64,000 nt of DNA from Anaerolineae bacterium (GCA_013178165.1 JABLXG010000013.1:1-64000); one strand, 5' to 3'; numbered from the stretch's first letter, positions 37,218 to 46,880 are shown. A program made the numbers and translations. The notes: a model not told the origin generated them from the sequence alone.

Positions 37218-38408
37218 CTAGCTCTTGATCCCTTTGACGCCCTTCAGCCCCCTGGCAGCGGCATGAGCCACCAGCCCGGTCTTGTAGTTGTAGCGAGTCT
37301 GGCGCTTCTGCGCATGCGCCTCAAAGGCCAGCCGGATCAGTTCATCAACCAGGTTGCGCGGCGAAAGCCCCTCCGCTTCCCACAGGTAAAAGGCCAGCGA
37401 GCCAGGCATAGTATTGATCTCGTTGACGACTACCTGCCCGTCCTTTTCCCGCACCAGGAAGTCGACACGCGCGGTTCCCCGTCCGCTGATCGCTTTGAAC
37501 GCCGCCACTGCTGTCTGCTGAATGTGGCGGGTCAATTCCTCGCTGATTGGCGCGGGAATCCTGCGCTCGGCGCCCTTCATCCCGCCGCCTTCCCGCATGT
37601 ACTTCTCTTCGTAGGTCAGGAACTCTTCCCAGGTAATCGGTTGCTCACACACCGACGGGCGCACCTCATCGTCATTGCCCAGCACTGCGCAGTTGACTTC
37701 CATCGCGCCTTCCAGCGCCGGCTCGATCAGGATGCGCTGGTCAAAGTTAGCTGCCACATCGATGTAGTTGCCCAGTGCCTCGCGGTCGGTCACACGGGCA
37801 ATGCCGATGCTGGAGCCAAGCGTCGCCGGTTTGACAAACACCGGATAGGCGAAGCGCCCTTCCAGGCGATCGAGAACAGCCTCCCGCGCCCGGACCCACT
37901 CCGAACGGCGCACTACCTCCCATGGCAGCACGGCGATCCCGTGTGCGGAAAGCACAGTCTTGGTCATCGCCTTGTCAATGGCGATGGCTGAGGCCAGCAC
38001 ACCGCAGCCAACATAAGGCAGGTCTACCAGCTCAATCAGGCCCTGCAGGGTACCGTCTTCCCCGTGTGAGCCATGCACCACCGGGAAGAGGACATCCAGT
38101 TTGCGCAGCGTATTGCGGCCTACCAGCCCGGAGATCGGCGGGATGATCAGGCCCTTGAAATCCGTGCTGCAGCTCAGCACGGCTTCCTTAATACCCAGCA
38201 TCTCAGCCACGCGGTCGCCTTCAAAGCTGCTGATATCGCGCAGCGGATCGCCGACCAGCCAGCCGCCTTCCCGCGTGATGTAGACCGGCACAACGCTATA
38301 CCGATCGGGGTCCAGCGCCCGCATGACCTGCTGCGCCGTCACGATCGACACATCGTGTTCTACCGACCGGCTGCCAAAGATCACCCCAACCGTCAATTTC
38401 GTGGTCAT
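37218..38408 (-). CDS. ddl: D-alanine--D-alanine ligase
   Basis: A 396-aa ATP-grasp ligase. Signatures are FGSRSVEHDVSI (substrate Glu), FPVVHGSHGEDGTLQG, VKPATLGSSIGI and EINTMPGSLAFYLW. It joins two D-Ala for peptidoglycan precursors. The ATG at 38408 has AGGAG 7 nt upstream; the frame-opening TTG at 38414 is not needed. It follows the MurF-like gene on the same strand after 77 bp, with the MurA-like gene further upstream, so a cell-wall operon is likely. Length is above the usual 310-370 because of two insertions. Confidence 0.95.
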   Translation of the reverse strand: MTTKLTVGVIFGSRSVEHDVSIVTAQQVMRALDPDRYSVVPVYITREGGWLVGDPLRDISSFEGDRVAEMLGIKEAVLSCSTDFKGLIIPPISGLVGRNTLRKLDVLFPVVHGSHGEDGTLQGLIELVDLPYVGCGVLASAIAIDKAMTKTVLSAHGIAVLPWEVVRRSEWVRAREAVLDRLEGRFAYPVFVKPATLGSSIGIARVTDREALGNYIDVAANFDQRILIEPALEGAMEVNCAVLGNDDEVRPSVCEQPITWEEFLTYEEKYMREGGGMKGAERRIPAPISEELTRHIQQTAVAAFKAISGRGTARVDFLVREKDGQVVVNEINTMPGSLAFYLWEAEGLSPRNLVDELIRLAFEAHAQKRQTRYNYKTGLVAHAAARGLKGVKGIKS

Positions 38409-38485
38409 GGTCAAGCTCCTGTGGCCAAACGCTCTTCGGCTCAGGCGGCGTCAGCATTGCCAGCCAACCCGGCTGTCAGTGCGCC

Positions 38486-40105
38486 TTAGAGATAAGTATC
38501 TGGCAAATCGTTCAAGAACAGGACGGCATCGCCCGGTCGGGCCTGCTCGCGCAACCAGGCCACCGCCCCGGCATGGGTTTCAAAGACATGCAGGCGCGAG
38601 CGATCGAATGTCGTTGCCAGAACCCCTTCATAGATCGGACGTGTCTGCTCCACACCCACTAGCAGAATATCCGTCGCCACACTCGCAGCCGCTTCCCCCA
38701 GGCGGCGGTTCTCTTCCTCCTGGCGCTCTCCCAGCTCCACCATACCCGGCGTGATCAGGATGCGCCGCCCCTCCTGATGCAGCCCCAGGACGTGTAGAGC
38801 GCTCCGTGCGCCGACCGGGTTGGCGCTGTAGGCATCATCCAGCACAATCAGCCCGCCGGGTTGCACCCGGCGCTGCAGGCGATGCTCAAACGCTTCCAGA
38901 CCGGCCACCCGCAGGGCGATCTCCCCCAGCGGCAGGCCAAGTTGTCGCGCCGCCGCCGTCGCCAGCAACAGGTTAGTCACATTGTGGATGCCATAGAGCG
39001 GCGCGTGAAAATGGCGCGATTCCCCGCTGGCCGTCTCAACCACATCGAAACTCAGGCCATCGAGCGTCTCTTTGACATTGCGGGCCACCAGAGCGGCGTC
39101 AGCTGCCCCTTCCTGGCTAACCAGCACAGTGCGACCAACCTGCGCCCATTCAGCCATCTGGCGCACGCGGGGATCGTCGCCGTTGAGAATCGCCACGCCG
39201 TCAGGGGGCAGCGCGGCTACGATTTCATACTTGGCCCTGGCAATCGCCTCCAGGGAACCGAAGCGCTCCAGATGCTGCGGCCCCACCGCCGTCACGATGC
39301 TGATCCGGGGGCGCGCCAGGCGGCAAATCTCGGCAATCTCGCCCTCAACGTAAGCGCCCATCTCAACGATGAAGTAATCCAGCGCAGTTTCCTGCTGCAG
39401 CACGGTGTTAATCGCCAGGGAGACGCCCATCAACGTGTTATAGCTGCGGGGCGTAGCGACCGCCCGATAACGTCCGTTGAGAATGTGAGCCAGATAATGC
39501 TTGGTACTGGTCTTGCCGTAGCTGCCGGTGATACCGATCACCGTTGGCTCCAGCCGGCGCAGCACCCGCCGCGCCCGCGCCAGGTACAGCCGCCGCAGGG
39601 CAGCTTCTACCGGTGCCGCCAGCCAGTTACCGGGGATCAGGGCCAGGGGCGCCAGCAGGAACAGGATCACGCCAGCCAGCGCCGCCAGCAGGTAGCCGGA
39701 CAGGGGCAGCGCTGGCACCGCCCAGACGGCGGCCAGCCGCTGCAGCAGGATCGTCGCCCCACCAAAGATGAGCGCTGACGCGATCAGCAGACGCAATGCC
39801 CGTGGCGTCCGGACAAACCGCTTCTTGATTTCCTTCTCGCGGGCAGGCCAGATGGCGGCCAGCGCCGCCAGGCCGAAGATCGCCAGCGCGAGGATATCCG
39901 TTGCCTGTTCCAGCAGGAAGAACCCAAGTATCAGCGCCACTGACCAGGCCAGCAGCGGACGCTGCCATCCCCAACGCTGGGGCATCCGCAGCAGCCAGCG
40001 GAAGTAACGGCGGTTCTGATACTCCTCAATTTGAAAGAAGCGGGCAAAGTGGTAGATACGAACCAGCCCGCCCAAAAACCACAGGATGGCTACCAGTGCA
40101 GACAT
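38486..40105 (-). CDS. Membrane-anchored MurF-like ligase
   Basis: A 539-aa protein. Residues 1 to about 160 hold four or five transmembrane helices. From 190 there is a Mur ligase: ATP loop GITGSYGKTSTK (191-202), central-domain EMGAYVEGEI, and C-terminal HRLQRR, DDAYSANP. MurF adds D-Ala-D-Ala to the UDP-MurNAc-tripeptide. Canonical MurF has a soluble N-terminal substrate domain that is absent here, so the substrate might be lipid-linked or different. Start is 2 bp behind the hydrolase stop. Partner Ddl is downstream. The functional label is a family-level inference. Confidence 0.85.
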   Translation of the reverse strand: MSALVAILWFLGGLVRIYHFARFFQIEEYQNRRYFRWLLRMPQRWGWQRPLLAWSVALILGFFLLEQATDILALAIFGLAALAAIWPAREKEIKKRFVRTPRALRLLIASALIFGGATILLQRLAAVWAVPALPLSGYLLAALAGVILFLLAPLALIPGNWLAAPVEAALRRLYLARARRVLRRLEPTVIGITGSYGKTSTKHYLAHILNGRYRAVATPRSYNTLMGVSLAINTVLQQETALDYFIVEMGAYVEGEIAEICRLARPRISIVTAVGPQHLERFGSLEAIARAKYEIVAALPPDGVAILNGDDPRVRQMAEWAQVGRTVLVSQEGAADAALVARNVKETLDGLSFDVVETASGESRHFHAPLYGIHNVTNLLLATAAARQLGLPLGEIALRVAGLEAFEHRLQRRVQPGGLIVLDDAYSANPVGARSALHVLGLHQEGRRILITPGMVELGERQEEENRRLGEAAASVATDILLVGVEQTRPIYEGVLATTFDRSRLHVFETHAGAVAWLREQARPGDAVLFLNDLPDTYL

Positions 40106-40107
40106 GC

Positions 40108-40902
40108 TTATGCCATCTCTCCCGGTTCGGTGGTGAGGAAATGATCCACCAGGCGCACATACTCCGGCAGGCGTTCCAGGTAGCTGAAATGCCCAGCCCC
40201 TTCGAAAACCACCAGCCCGGCGCCGGGGATCGTCTGTTCCAGCTTCCGTCCCTGCCAGAGAGGGGTATCCCTGTCCTGATCGCCCCAGATTAGCAGCGTT
40301 GGACGGCTGACCCGCGCCGCCTGTGGTAGCAGGTCCTGCCCCACCACACGCAGAAAAGTCTCCCGCAGAGGCCCGGCCTCCAGATAATCGGTCGCTCCAA
40401 GCTGCTCATAAGCGCGGCGGCGAGCCGGTTCGTACAGTCGCCGCAGACCGGGCAGGCTCAGGACAGCTTTGGCAGCCTGCACGACTCCATCGCGTAGCGG
40501 GTTGCCCGGATTGGGCACACCGGCGCTGTTGGCCAGCACCAGTTTGTCGATCCGCCCGGCGTAATCCGCGCCGAGGACCAGCCCGATCCGCCCGCCAAAA
40601 GAATGCCCCAGCACATGCGCCCTTTCCAGACCGCGCGCCGTCATATAAGCCACCACGAGCGCGGCATAGGCAGGCACATCCCAGGCAACCGGCGGGAGAT
40701 CACTCTCGCCAAAGCCGGGCAGATCGAGGAGATGGATGCTGTAGCGGCCCGACCGGTTGAGTTGCAGCGCCACCGGCCAGAAGCTTTCAATGCTGCCGCC
40801 CCAGCCGTGCAGGGCCACGATCGCCGTCGGCCCGTTGCCATGAATGGTACAGGCTATCTTCAGGCCGTTGACGGCCAGCATTTCCCGCTTCGGTTCAAGC
40901 AT
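40108..40902 (-). CDS. Alpha/beta hydrolase
   Basis: A 264-aa hydrolase fold protein. Oxyanion HGWGGS, nucleophile elbow GHSFGGRIG, acid in WGDQDRDTP and His in GAGHFSYLE form the catalytic triad. It is in the middle of a Mur-type operon: the MurA-like gene is upstream with 60 bp and the MurF-like gene follows after 2 bp. Substrate unknown; it may be an esterase or amidase of precursor molecules, by position only. ATG at 40902 has AGG 6 nt upstream, 40956 is poor. Confidence 0.87.
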   Translation of the reverse strand: MLEPKREMLAVNGLKIACTIHGNGPTAIVALHGWGGSIESFWPVALQLNRSGRYSIHLLDLPGFGESDLPPVAWDVPAYAALVVAYMTARGLERAHVLGHSFGGRIGLVLGADYAGRIDKLVLANSAGVPNPGNPLRDGVVQAAKAVLSLPGLRRLYEPARRRAYEQLGATDYLEAGPLRETFLRVVGQDLLPQAARVSRPTLLIWGDQDRDTPLWQGRKLEQTIPGAGLVVFEGAGHFSYLERLPEYVRLVDHFLTTEPGEMA

Positions 40903-40962
40903 GGCACCTACCAGTCCGTCCGAACCACGTGCTGTCGCAACGGGCGAGTATAGCACACCCGC

Positions 40963-42240
40963 CTACCGGCTCAGCACCCTGATCTGTGCGCCGATCACCT
41001 CCAGACGGCGCAACACATCGCCGAAATTCCACTCGAACATCTCCGCGCCATCGATGATTGTCTCGCCTTCGGCGCATAGCGCCGCGCCCAGCAGCCCCAG
41101 CCCGGTGCGCACATCGGGTGTGTCCAGGTAGTCGGCCCGCAGGCGGGTGCGCCCCACGACCACTGCCCGATGTGGATCGCACAGCACGATCTGCGCCCCG
41201 AACCCTTTGAGCTTATCCACAAACAGCATCCGGTCGCGGAAGAGCTTCTCGTGGATCAGGATCGTGCCCTGGGCCTGGGTAGCGATCAGTGTGGCGACAG
41301 CCACCAGGTCGGAGGGAAAGCCGGGCCAGGGTGCCGTCTCGATGCTGACATCTACTTCCTCGTCACGGCTGGAAATGGCAAAATCCTCATGGCGTGGCAC
41401 GTACAGATGGCCGTCATCCAGGTCAAGGCGCAACCCCAGCCGGGCGTACACCTTGGCGATCATGCGCAGGTCAGCGGAACGCACACCGTCGACGGTCAGT
41501 CGCCCGCCGGTCAGGGCGGCAAATGCAGCCACGCTGGCCACCTCAATATGATCCGGCGCGATGGTCTGCTCGGTCCCGCCCAGCCCAGCCGGGCAGCCGC
41601 GAATGCGCAACAGGTTGGAGCCAAGGCCTTCCACTGTCGCCCCCATGGCGCTCAGCATCGTCAGCAGGTCACACACATGCGGTTCCGTAGCCGCATTGTG
41701 GATCACGGTCTGGCCGGGCTGGGCAGCTGCCAGCATGGCGATCAGCGCCGTCGCCGTCACGCTGGCCTGCATCAGGATGATCTCGCGGTATTCCCAGGGC
41801 ACAAAGCGCAGTTCCAGCGAGCCGCCGTCGATCGTCACCCCGCAGCCCAGATCGCGCAGGGCCGTCAGGTGAGTGTGCAGGCGGCTGACCGGGTAATCGA
41901 CTTCCAGATGCACATGCTGACGGCGGACCAACAGAGCAGGCAGGAACAGGATCACTCCGACTTTGGCCGCGGTCATGGCCCGGCTCAGGCTGCGAGTGGT
42001 AATCGCCGGCGTGCGTAGTCTGACGGTGGCCGGGGTCTCCGGTTCGCGTTCTACCTGCGCGCCCAGCATCGCCGCCACATCCAGCATCACCGCCACGCTG
42101 GTTGTTTCCGGCACGCCGCGCAGGACCACTGTCTGGTCCGTCAGCAACGACGCGGCGATCATCGCCATGGTCGCATTGCTGTTCCCGCCGGGTATGTACG
42201 TCCCGCGCAGGGGTTGATTGCCTGTGACGCCAATGCGCAT
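40963..42240 (-). CDS. MurA-like enolpyruvyl transferase, altered active site
   Basis: A 425-aa protein of the EPSP synthase/MurA fold. Motifs of MurA are recognisable: IEVASVAAFAALTGG, TAPWPGFPSDLV (conserved catalytic Asp), and the beginning RGTYIPGGNSNAT. In MurA the N-terminal motif has a catalytic Lys (GAKNA), here replaced by Ser21. The loop that carries the PEP-reactive Cys in E. coli has Asp115 here (EVDYPVSR), as in naturally fosfomycin-resistant Asp-type enzymes. The loss of Lys makes normal transfer doubtful. It may be a specialised paralogue; a standard MurA is not in the window. Confidence 0.8.
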   Translation of the reverse strand: MRIGVTGNQPLRGTYIPGGNSNATMAMIAASLLTDQTVVLRGVPETTSVAVMLDVAAMLGAQVEREPETPATVRLRTPAITTRSLSRAMTAAKVGVILFLPALLVRRQHVHLEVDYPVSRLHTHLTALRDLGCGVTIDGGSLELRFVPWEYREIILMQASVTATALIAMLAAAQPGQTVIHNAATEPHVCDLLTMLSAMGATVEGLGSNLLRIRGCPAGLGGTEQTIAPDHIEVASVAAFAALTGGRLTVDGVRSADLRMIAKVYARLGLRLDLDDGHLYVPRHEDFAISSRDEEVDVSIETAPWPGFPSDLVAVATLIATQAQGTILIHEKLFRDRMLFVDKLKGFGAQIVLCDPHRAVVVGRTRLRADYLDTPDVRTGLGLLGAALCAEGETIIDGAEMFEWNFGDVLRRLEVIGAQIRVLSR

Positions 42241-42392
42241 CCGATCACCTCATCTACAGGCTGGCGCAAGTCCCGCGCTGATTATACCAGCAAGCCCTGC
42301 GGACTGAAGGGCCAGCCCCTGCCCTTGATCAAAGCGCCCGGCTGGGCAATGATAGGAATAAGAATCGTTACTCAGCAGAGTTGCGTGTGACC

Positions 42393-43043
42393 ATGACTGT
42401 CCTGGATGTCATTGTCGCCTTCCTGACTGGCCGGACCGCTCCCCTGGAGGCTATTCTGGCCAGCCCTGGTCTGCCGGTGATCCCCCTCCAGATCGTCGCC
42501 CTGGCCGGGCTATCTGAATCGATCGGGCAGAGCGCCATCCTGTTCGCCAACCGGGTGACTCCCCGCCGCTTCATCATCAGCCTGTTTGTCTCAGCGCTGA
42601 TCTATGTCGGCGGATTTTTCATGTGGGTCTTCTCCATCACGGTTGTCGCCGGCGTCCTGTTCCAGCGCACGGGGATGCTCAGCGCGGTCGCCGGGGCTGT
42701 CAGCCTCAGCTATGTGCCGTTGCTTTTCGGCTTCCTCACCTTCCTGCCTTACCTGGGCAGCCCGATCATCAAGGGCCTCTACCTGTGGGCATTTCTGGCC
42801 CAGGTGGCCGAGTTGCGGTTCGCGCTGGGCCTCAACCACGCCCAGGCTGTCCTGTGCAGCATGGGCGGGGCGCTGTTCATCCTGATCATCCGCGCCACAG
42901 TCGGGCGGCCAGTCATCTGGCTGGAAAACCGCGTGCGCAACTGGGTAGCAGGCAAGCGCCTGGAGTTTGATCTGAAGACCCTGCTCGATCCCGCCCGTTA
43001 CCAGCGCCGATCAGAAGATCGTGACAGGGACAGACGGCTATGA
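42393..43043 (+). CDS. Small polytopic membrane protein
   Basis: A 216-aa protein with five or six predicted helices (PVIPLQIVALAGL, FIISLFVSALIYVGG, ITVVAGVLFQRTG and others) and a charged C-terminus. The arrangement resembles the Yip1 family, but the match is uncertain. Its ATGA overlap with the next gene shows co-translation. Start is uncertain: the ATG at 42393 has a weak ribosome binding site, and a GTG 6 nt earlier is possible. Function unknown. Confidence 0.75.
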   Translation: MTVLDVIVAFLTGRTAPLEAILASPGLPVIPLQIVALAGLSESIGQSAILFANRVTPRRFIISLFVSALIYVGGFFMWVFSITVVAGVLFQRTGMLSAVAGAVSLSYVPLLFGFLTFLPYLGSPIIKGLYLWAFLAQVAELRFALGLNHAQAVLCSMGGALFILIIRATVGRPVIWLENRVRNWVAGKRLEFDLKTLLDPARYQRRSEDRDRDRRL

Positions 43044-44050
43044 CGATCAGTCCGGAGTGGATTATCGGTCTTATGCTGGCCTGGCTGCTGATCGCCGCCC
43101 TGCTCTCCCCGCTGGAGGCGCTGGGCTGGTGGGCGGGCTGGTTCCGCGGCCTGGAAGATGCGCCACCGGTCGCTGAAGCGTCGCCTCCGGCGGCGCCTGC
43201 GCCGGACACCCGGCGTTACGTGGCCTATCTCACCGGCATCGCCAGCGCCGCCGAAGGTGTCCACCTGCCCCGCGAGCAGCGCTTCCTAGAAGCGCTGGCT
43301 GCCCGCCTGCCGGATACTGTGCTGATCGGGGATATCTTCCCTTACTCGATCACGCATCGCGCCCTGACCGGGCAACGGGTCTTCGCCTGGTTCTGGCGCT
43401 ATATCTTCAGCCGCAAGACTCAGGGCAGCCCGGTCGGCTTCCTGATCAACCTGCGCAATCTCTTTCAGGTGCTGGTCTCCGCCGACAGCCGTTACGGGCC
43501 GATCTACAACCAGGGCGGCGCGGCGCTGATCATCAACGCCCTGCGCCGGCATGGTTACCCCTTTGGCAGCGGGACGCCGGTCACGCTGATCGGCTACAGC
43601 GGCGGCGGGCAGATCTGCCTGGGAGCAGCACCTTACCTCAAAGCCATGCTGAAAGCGCCCATCACCCTGATCTCGCTCGGTGGTGTGTTGTGCTCCGATC
43701 CCGGCATCACTGCGGTAGAGCGCCTGTATCACATCCAGGGTAGCCGGGATTGGGTGCAGCGGATTGGCGAGGTGGTCTTTCCCGGTCGCTGGCCGCTGCT
43801 GCCCAACTCCACCTGGAACCGGGCCAGGACACAGGGCCGCATCGAGATCATCCATCCTGGCCCGTTCAGCCATACCGGCAAGGGCGGTTATCTGGATGAT
43901 GAAACGCGCTTGCCTGATGGCCGGACCTGTCTTGAAGTCACCCTGGATACACTGGTTGGCCTGATTCAGCGTTGCCCCTCGCCCCCGGCCAAACCACGAC
44001 GCCGCCGGTCACTGCGGCGCTCCAGGCATTCTGTCCACACGCCCATGTGA
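43040..44050 (+). CDS. Membrane-anchored serine hydrolase-like protein
   Basis: A 336-aa protein with one N-terminal helix (about 8-28) and a Pro-rich linker. A GYSGGGQ nucleophile elbow lies near residue 195, and a late His lies in PFSHTGKGGYLDD, as in alpha/beta hydrolases. It overlaps the membrane protein upstream by 4 nt. The substrate is unknown; the fold assignment rests on the elbow and the late HxG region only. Confidence 0.7.
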   Translation: MTISPEWIIGLMLAWLLIAALLSPLEALGWWAGWFRGLEDAPPVAEASPPAAPAPDTRRYVAYLTGIASAAEGVHLPREQRFLEALAARLPDTVLIGDIFPYSITHRALTGQRVFAWFWRYIFSRKTQGSPVGFLINLRNLFQVLVSADSRYGPIYNQGGAALIINALRRHGYPFGSGTPVTLIGYSGGGQICLGAAPYLKAMLKAPITLISLGGVLCSDPGITAVERLYHIQGSRDWVQRIGEVVFPGRWPLLPNSTWNRARTQGRIEIIHPGPFSHTGKGGYLDDETRLPDGRTCLEVTLDTLVGLIQRCPSPPAKPRRRRSLRRSRHSVHTPM

Positions 44051-44129
44051 TCGATCTTGGAAAACGCTGCGCCACGCATTGCCATAACGGTAGAGGCACA
44101 GCTTGAGTCTCAGCATCAGGATGGAGCCT

Positions 44130-44885
44130 ATGACCCAGTCACTCGCTGCCCAGTACCAGACTCAGGTGCATTGTACTGAGGAAACCATCGACCCGGAATT
44201 CTGGCAGAATCCGCATGGGGTCGAGGTTCCTCACGACAATCTCAAGTTCCTGTACGTCCCCGATCACGTGTCAGCCTACATAGCCGCGCAGGTCGCCCGT
44301 AAGGTCTACCGCTATCAGATCGACAACATCTGCACCAAAGAGCAGATCACCCATGCGGTGATGATCACCATGGGCGGGCTGCTGCCGGGCGTGCTGCTCC
44401 ACGATCATCTGGCCTGGACGCTCAACAAGAACATCCCGCCGATCGAGTTTGGCACGCTGGGAGTCCGGTATTATGCCGGGCCAGGCCAACCGCTGGACCG
44501 CCCGACCATCATCCACCCGCTGTCGATCGAGGTTGAGGGCAAAGTGATCGGCGTCGTCGAAGACCTGGTCGACATGGGTGGGACGGCCCGCTTTGTGGCT
44601 AATTACTTGACTGACGAGCGCAAGGCCCGCAAGGTCGTCCTGATCGCCCCGTACCTCAAGAGCACCGGTCTGTTGAACGAGATGGATGTGATCTACTACG
44701 GTCACGTCCCCAAAGATACCTGGATCATCACCCCGCGCGAACGGGTCGAGACGTTGATCAAGCGCGTGCCCTACTGGCGCGATCGCGGCGCCACACTCCA
44801 GGAATGCGAGCAGAGCCTGCGGGAGATCGGCTACCCGCCCTACCTGCTGGAGATTTACCTGCGGGCAACTTACGAGCGCGGTTGA
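44130..44885 (+). CDS. Phosphoribosyltransferase-like protein
   Basis: A 251-aa protein with a clear PRPP loop in VIGVVEDLVDMGGTARF (near residues 142-158), where type I phosphoribosyltransferases have VVEDxxDTGGT. Early residues (GGLLPGVLLHDHLAW) match the conserved core. Such enzymes convert nucleobases plus PRPP to nucleotides; the base is not clear. The C-terminal 80 residues are a helical extension. Start at 44130 has AGGA 8 nt upstream; 44121 and 44103 are alternatives. Family-level call. Confidence 0.75.
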   Translation: MTQSLAAQYQTQVHCTEETIDPEFWQNPHGVEVPHDNLKFLYVPDHVSAYIAAQVARKVYRYQIDNICTKEQITHAVMITMGGLLPGVLLHDHLAWTLNKNIPPIEFGTLGVRYYAGPGQPLDRPTIIHPLSIEVEGKVIGVVEDLVDMGGTARFVANYLTDERKARKVVLIAPYLKSTGLLNEMDVIYYGHVPKDTWIITPRERVETLIKRVPYWRDRGATLQECEQSLREIGYPPYLLEIYLRATYERG

Positions 44886-44901
44886 TCCCCGCTGCAAACA
44901 A

Positions 44902-44931
44902 CACGAGAGCGACCGGGGTGTCGCTCTCGTG
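44902..44931. terminator. Hairpin between convergent genes
   Basis: Twelve-bp perfect stem (CACGAGAGCGAC with GTCGCTCTCGTG) and 6-nt loop, 16 bp behind the phosphoribosyltransferase-like gene and 27 bp before the radical SAM stop. No T-run is present, so termination is likely but not certain. Confidence 0.6.
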
Positions 44932-44957
44932 CTTCCCAGCGCCATCCTTCCGCCGGC

Positions 44958-46880
44958 TTACAGCGGCTCCAGCGGGATGATCGCCTCCGCCCGGCGGCCC
45001 CGCCGTTCGCGGGGCACGACCGGCGGGCATTCCCAGGCGTCGGCGGTCGTTTCTGCCCGCATGTCCTTGAAACGGGGGAGGATACCGCAGGCGAAGCAAT
45101 GGTTGCGGCAGTCCACACGCGTCTCGCCCTGCAACGACATCAGGTAGTCTTCCTGCAGGTATTTCTTCCTGACGGCGATGCTCAGGTGGTCCCAGGGGAA
45201 GACCTCATCCAGGCTGCGCGGGCGATGAGTATAGAAGCGCATGTCAAGGTCACAATCCACAAATGCCTGCCGCCAGGCGTCCGCCCGGTAGTGATCCTGC
45301 CAGGCGTCGAAGCGGGTCCCCAGTTCCCAGGCGCGGCGGATCACCGCCCCCAGGCGGCGATCGCCCCGGCTCAGGAAGGCCTCCAGCAGCGTTTCTTCCA
45401 CGTCATTCCAGCGCAGATGCAGCCCGTGCCCGCGCAGCGTCTGCTGCAACAGCGCTTGCTTGGCCCGGATGTTCTCTGGCGTGTCCAGCGACACCCACTG
45501 GAAGGGCGTGTGTGGCTTGGGAACGAAGGTACTGACGCCAACGTTGACATTGGCCTTATTGCCGTGCACCCGGCGCCCTTCGGCCAGAACCGCCTTCACG
45601 AGATCGGCGATGGCCTGCACATCTTCCAGTGTCTCTTCCGGATGCCCGATCATAAAGTAGAGCTTGATCGTGCGCCAGCCGCGGTTGTAAATCTCGCGGG
45701 CGGTGTCCAGTACCTGCTGGTGCGGAACGAACTTGTTGATGATCCGGCGCATTTTCTCCGTCGCTGCCTCCGGCGCCAGAGTGAACCCGCCGCGACGGGT
45801 ATCCTTGAGCGCGTCCAGCAGGTCAACGCTCATCGATTCGATGCGCAGGCTGGGCAGGCTGATGCTCAGCCCCCGGCTCCCGTACTTCTCGCCGATGACC
45901 TGCACCAGTTCGCGCACGTGGGTGTAATCGGAGGACGACAGGCTGAGCAGACCGATCTCCTCGAAGCCAGTATTGCGGACGATCTCATCCACCGCCGCGA
46001 CGATCTCCTCAACTGTGCGTTCACGCACCGGGCGGGTGACCATCCCGGCGTGACAGAAGCGGCACCCCCGCGTGCAGCCACGCATGATCTCGACCGGTGC
46101 GCGGTTGTGCACCGTGCTCACATTGGGCACCAGGAAGCGCGTGAACGGCTTCGGCAGCACGGGGACAATCCGCTTGGTGACGGTCGCCGGGATGCCGGGA
46201 CGGTTGGGCGTGACCGCGGCGATCGTGCCATCCGGGTGGTAGGCAACGTCATAGAACCGCGGCACGTAAAAGCCTTCCAGCCGGGCCAGCGCCATGAGTT
46301 GCGCGTCGCGTGACTGCCCCTTTGTCTCCAGCAGCACCCGCCCGATCTCGACAATGATCTCCTCGCCCTCGCCGATGACAAAGCCATCGATGAAATCGGT
46401 CATCGGTTCCGGGTTGTAGCAGGCGTGCCCACCGGCAATCACCAGCGGATAGGAAGAATCGCGCTCGCGGGCCAGCAGGGGCATCCCCGCCAGATCGAGC
46501 AACGTCAGCACGTTAGTGTAAAGCTGCTCGTAGGGCAGGCTGATGGCAAATACATCAAAGTCGCGGACAGCGTGCTTGGTCTCCAGGCTATAGAGCGGGA
46601 TTCCTTCCCGGCGCATCAGCGCCTCCATGTCCGTCCAGGGGTTAAAGACGCGCTCAGCCAGCATATCCGGCTGGCGATTGACGGCATCATAAAGCAGCAT
46701 CACCCCCAGGTTGGACATACCCAGGTCGTAGATATCCGGGAAGGTCATCGCTACCCGCAGGGGAACCCGCGCCCAGTCCTTGACGACGCTGTTGTACTCC
46801 CCGCCGACATAGCGGCCAGGCCGGTCAACCTGCAACAGGATACGGTCAAGGGTGCGCTCGATCTGCTCTGGAGTCATCAT
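44958..46880 (-). CDS. B12-binding-type radical SAM protein
   Basis: A 640-aa protein of the TIGR03960-like type. The N-terminal half resembles a B12-binding fold (TFPDIYDLGMSNLGV) with GGHACYNPEPM and DGFVIGEGEE. The 4Fe-4S cluster motif is CTRGCRFC (CxxxCxxC). The last part has CRNHCFACGILPRFKDM, a second Cys group seen in this family. Proteins of this family usually neighbour a DUF2344 gene, which is not present here. AGGTGG lies before the double ATG start. Substrate unknown. Confidence 0.87.
   Translation of the reverse strand: MMTPEQIERTLDRILLQVDRPGRYVGGEYNSVVKDWARVPLRVAMTFPDIYDLGMSNLGVMLLYDAVNRQPDMLAERVFNPWTDMEALMRREGIPLYSLETKHAVRDFDVFAISLPYEQLYTNVLTLLDLAGMPLLARERDSSYPLVIAGGHACYNPEPMTDFIDGFVIGEGEEIIVEIGRVLLETKGQSRDAQLMALARLEGFYVPRFYDVAYHPDGTIAAVTPNRPGIPATVTKRIVPVLPKPFTRFLVPNVSTVHNRAPVEIMRGCTRGCRFCHAGMVTRPVRERTVEEIVAAVDEIVRNTGFEEIGLLSLSSSDYTHVRELVQVIGEKYGSRGLSISLPSLRIESMSVDLLDALKDTRRGGFTLAPEAATEKMRRIINKFVPHQQVLDTAREIYNRGWRTIKLYFMIGHPEETLEDVQAIADLVKAVLAEGRRVHGNKANVNVGVSTFVPKPHTPFQWVSLDTPENIRAKQALLQQTLRGHGLHLRWNDVEETLLEAFLSRGDRRLGAVIRRAWELGTRFDAWQDHYRADAWRQAFVDCDLDMRFYTHRPRSLDEVFPWDHLSIAVRKKYLQEDYLMSLQGETRVDCRNHCFACGILPRFKDMRAETTADAWECPPVVPRERRGRRAEAIIPLEPL

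Noticed and set aside
40963-42240. AroA (EPSP synthase) for the MurA-like protein
   Set aside because: The TAPWPGFPSDL motif and Asp115 loop are MurA-type; AroA signatures such as the shikimate-binding GNSGT and RPMxxL are not complete.
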